Part shown: positions 9,443 through 16,901 of the stretch, piece after piece
How the letters are laid out: each line of letters starts with the position of its first letter
Numbering within the stretch: the stretch's first letter is position 1
Origin: Bacillus sp. es.034
GTDB taxonomy: Bacteria; Bacillota; Bacilli; Bacillales; Bacillaceae_B
Reading direction: 5' to 3'
Length of the DNA: 64,000 nt
Assembly (NCBI RefSeq): GCF_002563655.1
Contig: NZ_PDIY01000001.1
Location: 2,950,001-3,014,000 of the forward strand
The notes under the pieces: generated by a model
Database searches by the model: none
What the model was told of the DNA's origin: nothing
What the model saw: only the letters and a program-made list of their open reading frames with translations
Translations under genes and position numbers: made by a program

Positions 9443-9859
9443 ATGGATTCTATCTCCGTAAGAAGTAGATTCTGCGAAACAGATGCACTGGGGCATATTA
9501 ATAATACCACTTACTTTGTCTATTTAGAGGAAGCACGAATTAAATTCTTTCAAACAATCGGATTCGATATGGACGTGAAGGACTGGCGGTTTATTCTAGC
9601 TTCCACCAAATGTGATTTCGTCTCACAGGGTTATTTCAATCAAGAACTCGTGATCACCTCCTATATTTCCAGGATCGGATCAAAAAGCTTTCAGTTAGAG
9701 CATGATATCCTGTGTGCGGAGACTCATCAACTGATCGCAAGAGGAAACGCGGTCATTGTGTATTTTGACTTTCAGGAACAACGGAGTAAAGCAATACCTG
9801 ATCTGTTAAAAGCCCAGCTAAACACTCATTTTCGTTCTGAGAAAACTGAATATTCTTGA
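9443..9859 (+). CDS. Acyl-CoA thioesterase, 4HBT family
   Basis: This is a 138-residue single hot-dog domain of the 4-hydroxybenzoyl-CoA thioesterase/YbgC type. The N-terminal motif RFCETDALGHINNTTYFVYLE carries the family aspartate (ETDALGHINN) and the helix contacting CoA. It hydrolyses an acyl-CoA, perhaps releasing product or relieving CoA trapping in the pathway. It is the first gene after operator 2, with GAAGGCGG as ribosome binding site, and the kinase-like gene follows 16 bases later. It is related to the YneP-type thioesterase at 50050 but has a different context. Confidence 0.83.
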   Translation: MDSISVRSRFCETDALGHINNTTYFVYLEEARIKFFQTIGFDMDVKDWRFILASTKCDFVSQGYFNQELVITSYISRIGSKSFQLEHDILCAETHQLIARGNAVIVYFDFQEQRSKAIPDLLKAQLNTHFRSEKTEYS

Positions 9860-9875
9860 ATCTAGGAGGGATAAA

Positions 9876-10958
9876 ATGACGGAACGGATGGAATATGAAA
9901 CGGTGTCAGTCCGAAAAGGAGAAGAATTAAATGAAAAGAAATTATATGACTTCCTGGTTGAGCATTTTCCTGATCTAGAGCAAGAAGAGTTGAGCATTAA
10001 ACAGTTTTCTGCAGGTCACTCCAATCTAACCTATTTGCTTTCAATGGGGAAATGGGAAGGGGTTTTAAGGCGTCCCCCCTTAGGGCCCGTCGCACCTAAG
10101 GCACATGATATGAAAAGGGAATTCAGGATCCTGTCAGAGATCCACCCTTTATTCGACGTTACACCAAAACCCTATGTATTCTCGGAAGATGAAGGGATAG
10201 TCGGAAGCCCATTCTTCTTCATGGAACGAAAAAGGGGGGAAGTATTTGATACTTCATTTCCACCGCATCTGGATGTGACACCTGAGGTATGCAAGAAAAT
10301 CTCAGATGAAATGGTTTCAAAATTGGTTGAGCTTCATTCCATTGATCATACCAAAACCTCACTATACGAAATCAGTAGACCCGAACACTTTATGGAGAGA
10401 CAGGTTCACGGGTGGATCAATCGCTATGAACGTGCCAAGACAAGTGAGATCCGTGATGTAGAACATCTGACACAGTGGCTGATCAAAAACGTTCCGGAAA
10501 ATGCTGAGTCCACGATCATTCATTATGACTTTAAATTAAACAATAGTATGTTCTCTGAAGACCTGACATCCATGGTGGGATTATTCGATTGGGAGATGGC
10601 GACCGTCGGAGACCCACTTGCAGATCTGGGTGTCGCCATGGGGTATTGGATCCAGCAAGATGATCCTGAATTGTTGAAATACGGCCTCGGGAAGCCTCCA
10701 GTGACCATCATGGACGGTTTTTACAGCAGAAGAGAGTTTATCGAAGAATATGCTAACAAAAGCGGCAGGGACGTGAACCACATTCATTTCTATTTGTCTT
10801 TTGCCTATTTTAAGCTGGCGGTTATTGTGCAGCAAATTTATTACCGATTTAAGATGGGTCAGACCAATGATACCCGCTTTTCCGGGTTCGATCGGTTTGT
10901 CGAGTCTTTAATTACCCTGGGTAATCAGGCAGCATTTGATTTCAGGGAAAAATTATAA
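9876..10958 (+). CDS. APH-like kinase, LvaA/ACAD11-N type (phosphotransferase family)
   Basis: This 360-residue protein has the aminoglycoside phosphotransferase fold. The catalytic loop HYDFKLNN (H216, D218, N223) fits HxDxxxxN, and DWE (D238) is the metal-binding DFG equivalent in GLFDWEMATVGDPLADL. The N-lobe has SAGHSNLTY and LRRPPLGP. This subgroup is not antibiotic resistance: it corresponds to the N-terminal domain of ACAD10/ACAD11 and to LvaA of Pseudomonas, which phosphorylate the 4-hydroxyl of 4-hydroxyacyl-CoAs. With the ACAD11-like gene at 5115 it reproduces both halves of ACAD11 as separate genes. It lies between the thioesterase and the enoyl-CoA hydratase, all in one direction with short gaps. 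Confidence 0.82.
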   Translation: MTERMEYETVSVRKGEELNEKKLYDFLVEHFPDLEQEELSIKQFSAGHSNLTYLLSMGKWEGVLRRPPLGPVAPKAHDMKREFRILSEIHPLFDVTPKPYVFSEDEGIVGSPFFFMERKRGEVFDTSFPPHLDVTPEVCKKISDEMVSKLVELHSIDHTKTSLYEISRPEHFMERQVHGWINRYERAKTSEIRDVEHLTQWLIKNVPENAESTIIHYDFKLNNSMFSEDLTSMVGLFDWEMATVGDPLADLGVAMGYWIQQDDPELLKYGLGKPPVTIMDGFYSRREFIEEYANKSGRDVNHIHFYLSFAYFKLAVIVQQIYYRFKMGQTNDTRFSGFDRFVESLITLGNQAAFDFREKL

Positions 10959-10971
10959 AGGGATGAATAGG

Positions 10972-11745
10972 ATGCAATCACTATTAGTTGAAAAGAATGA
11001 CCGTGTGTTGAATGTAACCTTGAATCGACCAGACAGCTTGAATTCTTTTGATGAGTTCATGCTTACGGGATTGATTGAAGCGCTGGAAGAGGCTGGACGG
11101 GATCAAGAGATCAGGGCGATCGTGATTCGGGGAGCGGGAAGGTCATTCTCCGCCGGTGGCGACGTGAAGACGATGGGAAGTGCGACATCTGCCCAAGTCT
11201 ATGAACATATCGGAATACTGAATTCATGTATCAAAGCCATCAATACAATAGAAAAGCCGGTCATTGCCGCCGTCCATGGTTTCGCCGCAGGTGCCGGATT
11301 TAATTTAGCACTGGCCTGTGATTTAATACTTGCATCTGAGAGTAGTCAATTTGCACTGAGCTTTTCTAAAGTAGGTCTCATTTCTGATGGAGGGGGTTCT
11401 TATTTTCTCCCACGGTTGATCGGTCCTCATCTTGCAAAAGAGTTCTTTTTTACGGGAGAACCTGTGTCTGCCCGGAGGATGTATGAATTAGGAGTGATTA
11501 ATAGACTGGTACCGGCTGATAGTCTAGAGGAAAAAACTAATGAGCTGGCTTCTGCATTAGCTGCGGGTCCAAGCAAGGCCTACGGAATGATGAAGAAAAT
11601 GATTGATCGTTCATTCACAACTACCCTGGATGAAATACTGGAACAGGAAAGAATCACTCAAACGTTGATGATTTCAACGGAGGATCATGCAGAAGGAGTT
11701 TCTGCGTTTAAAGAAAAAAGATCCCCATCTTTTTCGGGGAATTAG
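10972..11745 (+). CDS. Enoyl-CoA hydratase/isomerase family protein
   Basis: This is a crotonase-fold protein of 257 residues. The oxyanion-hole segments SAGGDV and GFAAGAGFNLALACD are intact. In the catalytic region GLISDGGGSYFLPR an aspartate stands where isomerases of the PaaG type have theirs, which points to an enoyl-CoA isomerase or hydratase rather than a thioesterase. In the pathway it could move or hydrate the double bond left by the dehydrogenase or phosphate-eliminating step. I start it at ATG 10972, spaced 9 bases from AAAGGG; starts at 10936 and 10963 are possible but worse placed. Confidence 0.83.
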   Translation: MQSLLVEKNDRVLNVTLNRPDSLNSFDEFMLTGLIEALEEAGRDQEIRAIVIRGAGRSFSAGGDVKTMGSATSAQVYEHIGILNSCIKAINTIEKPVIAAVHGFAAGAGFNLALACDLILASESSQFALSFSKVGLISDGGGSYFLPRLIGPHLAKEFFFTGEPVSARRMYELGVINRLVPADSLEEKTNELASALAAGPSKAYGMMKKMIDRSFTTTLDEILEQERITQTLMISTEDHAEGVSAFKEKRSPSFSGN

Positions 11746-11756
11746 GAGGAGTATAG

Positions 11757-12731
11757 ATGAAAGCGATCCAATTTAAGGAGTTCGGTGGTCCCGATGTGTT
11801 GGAGAATGTGGACATTGATATGCCTACACCCCATGGGAGGGAGGTATTGATCAAAGTGCATGCCTCTGCTGTCAATTATGCGGATACGGCGCGGAGAGAA
11901 GGTCAATATGTGGTAAAGACCACCCTTCCATACATTCCCGGTGCGGAAGTATCCGGCCTCGTATCCGAAGTGGGAGAAGACGTAACGAAGGTCAATGTAG
12001 GAGATCGGGTCGTAGCGATGATGGATTCAGGAGGGTATGCAGAATATGCCGTGACAGATGAACGATCTATCCTCCCCCTTCCATATTGCTTGGACTTCAA
12101 GGAAGCGGCCTCCATTCCTGTACAGGGATTGAGTGCGTATCATATGTTGAAAACGCTTGGGAGGCTCGAGCAGGGTGAGACGGTCCTCATTCATGCTGCT
12201 GCAGGTGGTGTAGGACTCCTTGCCGTTCAGCTTGCAAAGCGATTCGGTGCCGGTAAAGTAATCGCCACTGCAAGCACTGAAGAAAAGCTTCGTCTAGCAG
12301 AAGATATGGGGGCAGATGTACTAGTCAACTATACAGAGGATGAATGGGAGAAAAAAGTATTGGATGCTACAAGTGGAAAAGGTGTGGATCTTGCACTTGA
12401 GATGGCAGGTGGTGACGTCTTCTATAAAACGTTAAAATGCCTCGCCTACTTCGGAAGACTCATCATCTACGGTGTAGCAAGCGGGGAGCAAAGCAGATTC
12501 TATCCCTCTTCATTAATGGCAAAGAATCAGTCGGTCACCGGCTTTTTTCTACCTCCTCTGATGAGGGACTCCGAGTTGACCCAAAAAACCCTGCACGAGA
12601 TATTCCATTATGTGGCGAACGGAGATATTAAGGTCACAGTGGGGCATGTGTTTCCATTGGAAGAAGCGGCAAAAGTTCATTCCCTCATGCAGGGAAGACA
12701 AACAGTGGGAAAAGTGATCCTGCAGCCATAA
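11757..12731 (+). CDS. NADPH:quinone oxidoreductase family protein (zinc-free MDR)
   Basis: This is a medium-chain dehydrogenase/reductase of 324 residues. It has an N-terminal GroES-like domain and a Rossmann domain with AAAGGVGLLAVQLAK near residue 145. It lacks the Cys/His zinc ligands of alcohol dehydrogenases, as in quinone oxidoreductases and enoyl reductases. The C-terminal HVFPLEEAAKVHSLMQGR is typical of QOR proteins. A likely role is reducing a conjugated enoyl or quinone group, but the substrate is unknown. It has a strong GGAGGAG ribosome binding site and follows the hydratase by 11 bases. Confidence 0.82.
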   Translation: MKAIQFKEFGGPDVLENVDIDMPTPHGREVLIKVHASAVNYADTARREGQYVVKTTLPYIPGAEVSGLVSEVGEDVTKVNVGDRVVAMMDSGGYAEYAVTDERSILPLPYCLDFKEAASIPVQGLSAYHMLKTLGRLEQGETVLIHAAAGGVGLLAVQLAKRFGAGKVIATASTEEKLRLAEDMGADVLVNYTEDEWEKKVLDATSGKGVDLALEMAGGDVFYKTLKCLAYFGRLIIYGVASGEQSRFYPSSLMAKNQSVTGFFLPPLMRDSELTQKTLHEIFHYVANGDIKVTVGHVFPLEEAAKVHSLMQGRQTVGKVILQP

Positions 12732-12756
12732 TTTTATACTAAAAGGGGGAAGAAAA

Positions 12757-13932
12757 ATGAACTTACGCTTATCAGATGAACAAAGGATGATTCAGAAGAC
12801 CATTCGACGATTTGTAGAGAAAGAATTGATTCCTTTAGAAAATGCAGTGCTGCGAAATGAACGGGAAGGAAAGCCCAGTCTTTCTACGGAAAAAAAGAAT
12901 GAGCTGCAAATGAAGGCCAAGGATGCCGGATTCTGGGGCATCAATACTCCGGAGGAATACGGAGGAGCGGATCTCGGTCAAATGATGATGGCCATCGTCT
13001 ATATGGAAATCTCCAAGACCTTTGTTCCATTCTCCTTTGGCGGTTATGCCGATAACATACTTTATTACGCCAACGAGGAACAGAAGAAAAATTATTTGAT
13101 ACCGACTATTAATGGTGAAAAGAAATCGTGTTTTGCCATGACGGAACCCGGAGCGGGATCTGATACCCGTAATATCCGAACCACAGCCGTGAAAGACGGA
13201 AACGAATGGATAATAAATGGAGAGAAAACGTTCATTACGGGTGGAAATGAAGCAGATTTCGTCATGGTCATGGCCGTGACGGATAAAGAAAAACATCGTC
13301 GGACAGGTCGGGAAGGAGTCACTTGTTTCATCGTCGATCGCAGCATGGGCTGGAAATCCGAATATATCCATACGATGGGTGAATGGGGACCGGCAAGTCT
13401 TATTTTTGAAGATGTAAGTGTTCCTGAAGAAAACATCCTTGGTGAAATCGATGGCGGCTACGATCTAGGTTTGGAGTGGATCGGCTTTGCCCGCTGGATC
13501 GTAGGAGCCCAGGCGGTTGGAGCAGCAGAACGCCTTCTTCAAATGGCCATCGACTATTCGAAGGAGAGGGAAACCTTTGGAAAGCCTATCGCGGACCGGC
13601 AGGCGATTCAATGGCAGATTGCCGATTCAGCCGTGGAGATTGAAGCGGCCCGCTGGCTCGTGTTAAATGCGGCATTCACACTCGATCAGGGGGAAGACAA
13701 TCGCCATGTTGCGTCGATGGCCAAGCTATATGGGTCCAATATGGGCAATCGGGTCGTTGATCGCGTCCTCCAGATCCATGGTGGGATGGGTTATACAAGA
13801 GAGCTGCCGATCGAACGATGGTACCGGGAGGCAAGGTTATGGCGCATTTATGATGGAACCGATGAAATCCAAAAACTGATCATTTCAAGGAATTTATTAA
13901 AAGGTCATGTGAAACTTGGGCAATTTGTATAA
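12757..13932 (+). CDS. Acyl-CoA dehydrogenase (second in locus)
   Basis: This is a 391-residue acyl-CoA dehydrogenase with the FAD motifs CFAMTEPGAGSDT (residues 125-137) and ITGGNEADF (160-168), plus the C-terminal QIHGGMGYTRELPIER segment. At the position of the usual catalytic glutamate (YEGT) it has an aspartate, in YDGTDEIQ (D366). The base may therefore be supplied elsewhere, as in isovaleryl- or long-chain-type enzymes, with Glu240 a candidate, or Asp may serve. It would introduce the alpha-beta double bond in an acyl-CoA. It starts 26 bases after the MDR gene. The FabG-like gene's start lies 23 bases after its stop. Confidence 0.87.
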   Translation: MNLRLSDEQRMIQKTIRRFVEKELIPLENAVLRNEREGKPSLSTEKKNELQMKAKDAGFWGINTPEEYGGADLGQMMMAIVYMEISKTFVPFSFGGYADNILYYANEEQKKNYLIPTINGEKKSCFAMTEPGAGSDTRNIRTTAVKDGNEWIINGEKTFITGGNEADFVMVMAVTDKEKHRRTGREGVTCFIVDRSMGWKSEYIHTMGEWGPASLIFEDVSVPEENILGEIDGGYDLGLEWIGFARWIVGAQAVGAAERLLQMAIDYSKERETFGKPIADRQAIQWQIADSAVEIEAARWLVLNAAFTLDQGEDNRHVASMAKLYGSNMGNRVVDRVLQIHGGMGYTRELPIERWYREARLWRIYDGTDEIQKLIISRNLLKGHVKLGQFV

Positions 13933-13954
13933 TCAGATAAAGGAGGCAGACGAA

Positions 13955-14713
13955 ATGGGAGAACGATTCAGAGGAAAAGTGGCATTGGTCACGGGTGGAA
14001 GCAGAGGGATCGGCAGGGCGATTGCGGGATTACTGGCTGAAGAAGGCGCAAAGGTTGCCATCATCGATGTGAATGAAGAGGCATTGAATGAAGCAAGGGA
14101 GGTATTGAAGCAGTATGAATTGTATACAAAAGTGGCCAATGTCGTAGAATCCCAGGAAGTTGAAAATGCGATAAAGGATGTATATGAATCCTTTGGCTCC
14201 CTCGATATTGTAGTGAATAATGCAGGGGTCATCAGGGATAATCTGTTATTTAAGATGACCGAGCCTGATTGGCAGACCGTCATGGATGTGCACTTGAAGG
14301 GCTCATTCAATGTAGTGAAGACAGCCCAACAGTACATGGTTAAACAAAAGTACGGACGCATCATCAATATCTCATCCACCTCAGCACTGGGGAATCGCGG
14401 GCAGGCGAACTACGCAACGGCTAAAGCCGGTCTTCAAGGCTTGACAAAAACCCTTTCCATAGAACTTGGTCCATTCGGAATCACGACGAATGCTGTAGCT
14501 CCGGGCTTTATCGAAACCGACATGACGAAAGAAACCGCGAAACGAATCGGAATTACATTCGAGCAATTAGTCGAAGCGAGTCTCCAGGGGATTCCTGTTG
14601 GAAGAAGCGGGCTTCCTGAAGATATTGCAAATGCAGTCGCATTTTTTGCAGACGAAAAATCTTCATTCGTCAATGGGCAGGTTCTCTACGTTGCTGGAGG
14701 GCCGAAAGCCTGA
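13955..14713 (+). CDS. FabG-like SDR (3-oxoacyl reductase family)
   Basis: This is a short-chain dehydrogenase of 252 residues, close to FabG in layout: TGGSRGIG (13-20), NNAG (88-91), Ser140/141, Tyr153 and Lys157 (YATAK), and a PGFIETDM segment. It probably interconverts 3-hydroxyacyl- and 3-oxoacyl-CoA. It stands directly before two MaoC-fold hydratase genes, so the three form a hydration/oxidation module with (R)-3-hydroxyacyl-CoA as the expected intermediate. ATG 13955 is chosen because AAAGGAGG precedes it; an upstream start at 13916 would overlap the dehydrogenase gene. Confidence 0.85.
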   Translation: MGERFRGKVALVTGGSRGIGRAIAGLLAEEGAKVAIIDVNEEALNEAREVLKQYELYTKVANVVESQEVENAIKDVYESFGSLDIVVNNAGVIRDNLLFKMTEPDWQTVMDVHLKGSFNVVKTAQQYMVKQKYGRIINISSTSALGNRGQANYATAKAGLQGLTKTLSIELGPFGITTNAVAPGFIETDMTKETAKRIGITFEQLVEASLQGIPVGRSGLPEDIANAVAFFADEKSSFVNGQVLYVAGGPKA

Positions 14714-14737
14714 ATAAAGGAGAAAGGGGTGAAGATT

Positions 14738-15187
14738 ATGTTTGAATCCTATATCGGAAAGAAGTCTACTCCCACGCGAAATGCAGTGGAAAGAGGAGCG
14801 GTTCGGAAATTTGCCGAAGCCATTGGTGACCCCCATCCCCTTTATGTGGATGAAGATACCGGGAACTCTTCCTCTTACGGGGGGAACATTGCCCCTCCCA
14901 CCTTTCCGAGAGTGTTCGACTATGGTTCGCTCGAAGGCTTTCATTTACCGAATGTTGGGCTGATTCACGGTGAACAATCCTTTCATTATGAAAGACCTTT
15001 GAAGGTAGGGGAAACGATTCAATGTTACACGGAAATAAGAGACTATTATGAACGGGAAGGTACCGGGGGAAAACTGGGTTTCCTTGTCGTTGACGACGTC
15101 GGTGAAGATTCTCACGGGGAAAGAATCTTCACTTCCCAGGCGATTGTCATCATTACAGAAGAAGTCAGAAAGAGGTTGAGTAAATGA
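14738..15187 (+). CDS. MaoC N-terminal-type dehydratase subunit (HadA/HadC-like)
   Basis: This is a 149-residue single hot-dog protein of the MaoC_dehydrat_N (FAS1-like dehydratase) class, with AVRKFAEAIGDPHPLYVDED at residues 25-44 and NIAPPTFPRVF. This class usually lacks the full catalytic Asp/His pair and pairs with a catalytic MaoC protein, as HadA or HadC with HadB in mycobacteria. The catalytic-type partner follows immediately, overlapping by four bases (ATGA). The ATG start at 14738 is preceded by AAAGGGG; GTG at 14729 is possible. The expected role is reversible hydration of a trans-2-enoyl-CoA. Confidence 0.8.
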   Translation: MFESYIGKKSTPTRNAVERGAVRKFAEAIGDPHPLYVDEDTGNSSSYGGNIAPPTFPRVFDYGSLEGFHLPNVGLIHGEQSFHYERPLKVGETIQCYTEIRDYYEREGTGGKLGFLVVDDVGEDSHGERIFTSQAIVIITEEVRKRLSK

Positions 15188-15588
15188 CAACACTACAATC
15201 ATTCGGAATAGGAGATACACTTCCCCAGGTAGAACTTGCTCCGATCACGAGGATGGACCTGATCAAATACGCAGGAGCTTCCGGAGACTATAATCCGATA
15301 CACACCATCGATGAAGAAGCCTTGAAACTGGGTCTTCCAGGAATCATCGCTCATGGAATGTGGACGATGGGCAATGTGTCCAAACTTTTCAGCCTTCACT
15401 ATGAGGAAGGCTTTATCCAGGATTACTCGGTACGTTTTAAAGGAATGGTCATGTTACATGATGTGGTTACATTACGGGCAGAATTAACGGACAAACAGGA
15501 TAACCTCCTTCATTTTAGGATCTTAGCCACAAATCAAGCCGGGAAGAAAGTAATTGAGGGTAACGTCGTTTTTAAAGTCCTTGAATAG
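15184..15588 (+). CDS. MaoC-like (R)-specific enoyl-CoA hydratase, catalytic subunit
   Basis: This is a 134-residue hot-dog protein with the complete hydratase-2 motif GDYNPIHTIDEEA (Asp/His catalytic pair) followed by GLPGIIAHGMWTMG. It overlaps the preceding non-catalytic MaoC gene, which supports a heterodimer like mycobacterial HadAB or HadBC. It hydrates 2-enoyl-CoA to (R)-3-hydroxyacyl-CoA. It is the last gene of the acyl-CoA locus; the 115 bases up to the S-box promoter are AT-rich with no strong terminator visible. Confidence 0.85.
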   Translation: MTTLQSFGIGDTLPQVELAPITRMDLIKYAGASGDYNPIHTIDEEALKLGLPGIIAHGMWTMGNVSKLFSLHYEEGFIQDYSVRFKGMVMLHDVVTLRAELTDKQDNLLHFRILATNQAGKKVIEGNVVFKVLE

Positions 15589-15704
15589 TTACTCAATGCT
15601 TTATGAAAAATTGTCGTAGATCCACCCCTAATCGAATAAACATGTATGGAATGATGTTAAAATAAAATAAGACAAAAGACATAAATCCGATCGAAAAACT
15701 CGGG

Positions 15705-15732
15705 TTGACTTCTTCTGTAATTGTGATATTAT
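15705..15732 (+). promoter_or_regulatory. Promoter upstream of the S-box leader
   Basis: TTGACT (15705-15710) and TATTAT (15727-15732), with 16 bases between, form a good sigma-A promoter. Transcription would start about 10-15 bases before the SAM riboswitch. Confidence 0.75.
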
Positions 15733-15752
15733 TTAGAATATTAAAATGAATA

Positions 15753-15903
15753 ACTCTTATCCAGAGAGGTGGAGGGATCTGGCCCTATGAAGCCCAGCAA
15801 CCTACGTATTGTAAGGTGCTAATTCCAGCAAAATGTGAAGTCATTTTGGAAGATAAGGTAACCTTACCTGAACAACTTTCCAAAATGGGAAGTTGTTTTT
15901 TTC
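15753..15903 (+). promoter_or_regulatory. SAM-I riboswitch (S-box) with terminator
   Basis: The leader contains the S-box core in order: CTCTTATCCAGAGAGGTGG, GGGA, GGCCC, ATGAAGCCCAGCAACC and AAGGTGCTAATTCCAGCA, then GATAAG closing P1. An intrinsic terminator follows (AACAACTT...AAGTTGTT and a T-run, about 15871-15902). When S-adenosylmethionine is abundant, transcription stops before yezD and the cysH operon. B. subtilis uses the same type of leader for its cysH operon. Confidence 0.95.
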
Positions 15904-15936
15904 TGATCTGGATAAGATGAAAATTGGGGGTATCAT

Positions 15937-16092
15937 GTGAAAAAAGAGAAGAACCAGCAAGTACAGTTTGACTTGGTAGCAGAGAAAATCCAGTCCATGC
16001 TTGAAACCATGAGCTTTGGTTCGATCACGATTATCGTACAGGATGGGAAAGTCATTCAATTAGAGAAAAATGAGAAAGTCCGAATTAAATAA
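15937..16092 (+). CDS. YezD-like small protein (DUF2292)
   Basis: This is a 51-residue protein starting with GTG at 15937, six bases after GGGGG. It reads VKKEKNQQVQFDLVAEKIQ, then a strand-rich half with FGSITIIVQDGKVIQLEKNEK. The pattern (helix followed by GSI.I.VQDGKVVQIE) is that of the YezD/DUF2292 family, found in sulfur-metabolism operons of bacilli. Its function is unknown. It lies between the SAM riboswitch and a second hairpin before cysH, so it is under S-box control. The ATG at 15935 is directly followed by TGA and cannot be the start. Confidence 0.8.
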   Translation: MKKEKNQQVQFDLVAEKIQSMLETMSFGSITIIVQDGKVIQLEKNEKVRIK

Positions 16093-16108
16093 GCTGACTA
16101 GACAAACT

Positions 16109-16165
16109 AGAGGCGCATAACAGAGATCAAGGGACTCCCTTTATCTTGTTATCGCCTCTCTTTTA
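16109..16165 (+). terminator. Hairpin with T-run between yezD and cysH (partial terminator)
   Basis: AGAGGCG-ATAACA pairs with TGTTAT-CGCCTCT (outer arms 16109-16122 and 16147-16159), with a smaller inner stem AAGGGA/TCCCTT, and is followed by CTTTTATT. It lies inside the S-box transcription unit, so it should reduce read-through from yezD into cysH or act as a second control point. Confidence 0.65.
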
Positions 16166-16187
16166 TTGGAGTAGAAAGGGGTGTATC

Positions 16188-16886
16188 ATGCTAACCTATC
16201 GGACTTGGAAACAACCAGCTGTAAATTTTGAAGTCGATCCAGTCTACAAAGGAGCCTTGAATGTCTTGGAATGGACATATGAGCAGTATGGTGAAACGGT
16301 CGTTTATGCCTGCAGTTTTGGAATTGAAGGGATTGTCCTCATCGATCTCATTTCCAAAGTACAACCTCAGGCGGCCATCGTTTTCCTGGATACGGGTGTC
16401 CATTTTAAAGAAACCTATGAAACCATCGAAAAGGTGAAGGAAGCCTATCCGGGTCTGACCATTCATATGAAAATGCCGGAACTGACAATGAAGGAGCAGG
16501 CAGAAGCTTATGGGGATAGGCTTTGGGAGAAAAATCCAAACCAATGCTGTCAAATTCGAAAGCTTGATCCTTTAAAGGAATCCTTATCCAAAGGGAATGC
16601 CTGGATATCTGGATTAAGAAGGGAGCAATCGCCTACAAGGAGTCACATTGAGTTCATCAATAAAGATGATAAATTTCAGTCCGTTAAGATTTGCCCATTG
16701 ATTCACTGGACCTGGAAAGAAATATGGCGATATGTCCACAAGCATAATCTTACGTATAATCCCCTTCACGACCAGGGCTATCCGAGTATAGGCTGTTTTC
16801 ACTGCACGACACCAGCCGTAGACATCAATGATCTCCGCTCCGGAAGATGGAAAGGAAAAGGGAAAACAGAATGCGGCCTTCATTAA
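16188..16886 (+). CDS. cysH: Phosphoadenylyl-/adenylyl-sulfate reductase CysH
   Basis: CysH reduces activated sulfate (PAPS or APS) to sulfite with thioredoxin. The 232-residue protein has the ACSFGIEGI nucleotide-binding segment (41-49). It also has the C120-C121 and C203-x-x-C206 cysteines that bind a 4Fe-4S cluster in the APS-reductase class, and the C-terminal ECGLH (Cys229 is the active-site cysteine). The four cluster cysteines predict use of APS as well as PAPS, as known for B. subtilis CysH. ATG 16188 is preceded by GAAAGGGG. It begins the cysH-cysP-sat-cysC run. Confidence 0.93.
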   Translation: MLTYRTWKQPAVNFEVDPVYKGALNVLEWTYEQYGETVVYACSFGIEGIVLIDLISKVQPQAAIVFLDTGVHFKETYETIEKVKEAYPGLTIHMKMPELTMKEQAEAYGDRLWEKNPNQCCQIRKLDPLKESLSKGNAWISGLRREQSPTRSHIEFINKDDKFQSVKICPLIHWTWKEIWRYVHKHNLTYNPLHDQGYPSIGCFHCTTPAVDINDLRSGRWKGKGKTECGLH

Positions 16887-16901
16887 AACTGGTGACGACC
16901 T

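Noticed and set aside
9876-10958. Aminoglycoside resistance phosphotransferase
   Set aside because: The kinase motifs are shared, but the LRRPPLGP and AHDM segments and the acyl-CoA context match the ACAD11/LvaA-type family.
15935-15940. ATG-TGA as a start with immediate UGA selenocysteine
   Set aside because: The GTG at 15937 with a well-spaced GGGGG gives an intact YezD-like frame, and no SECIS-like hairpin follows.
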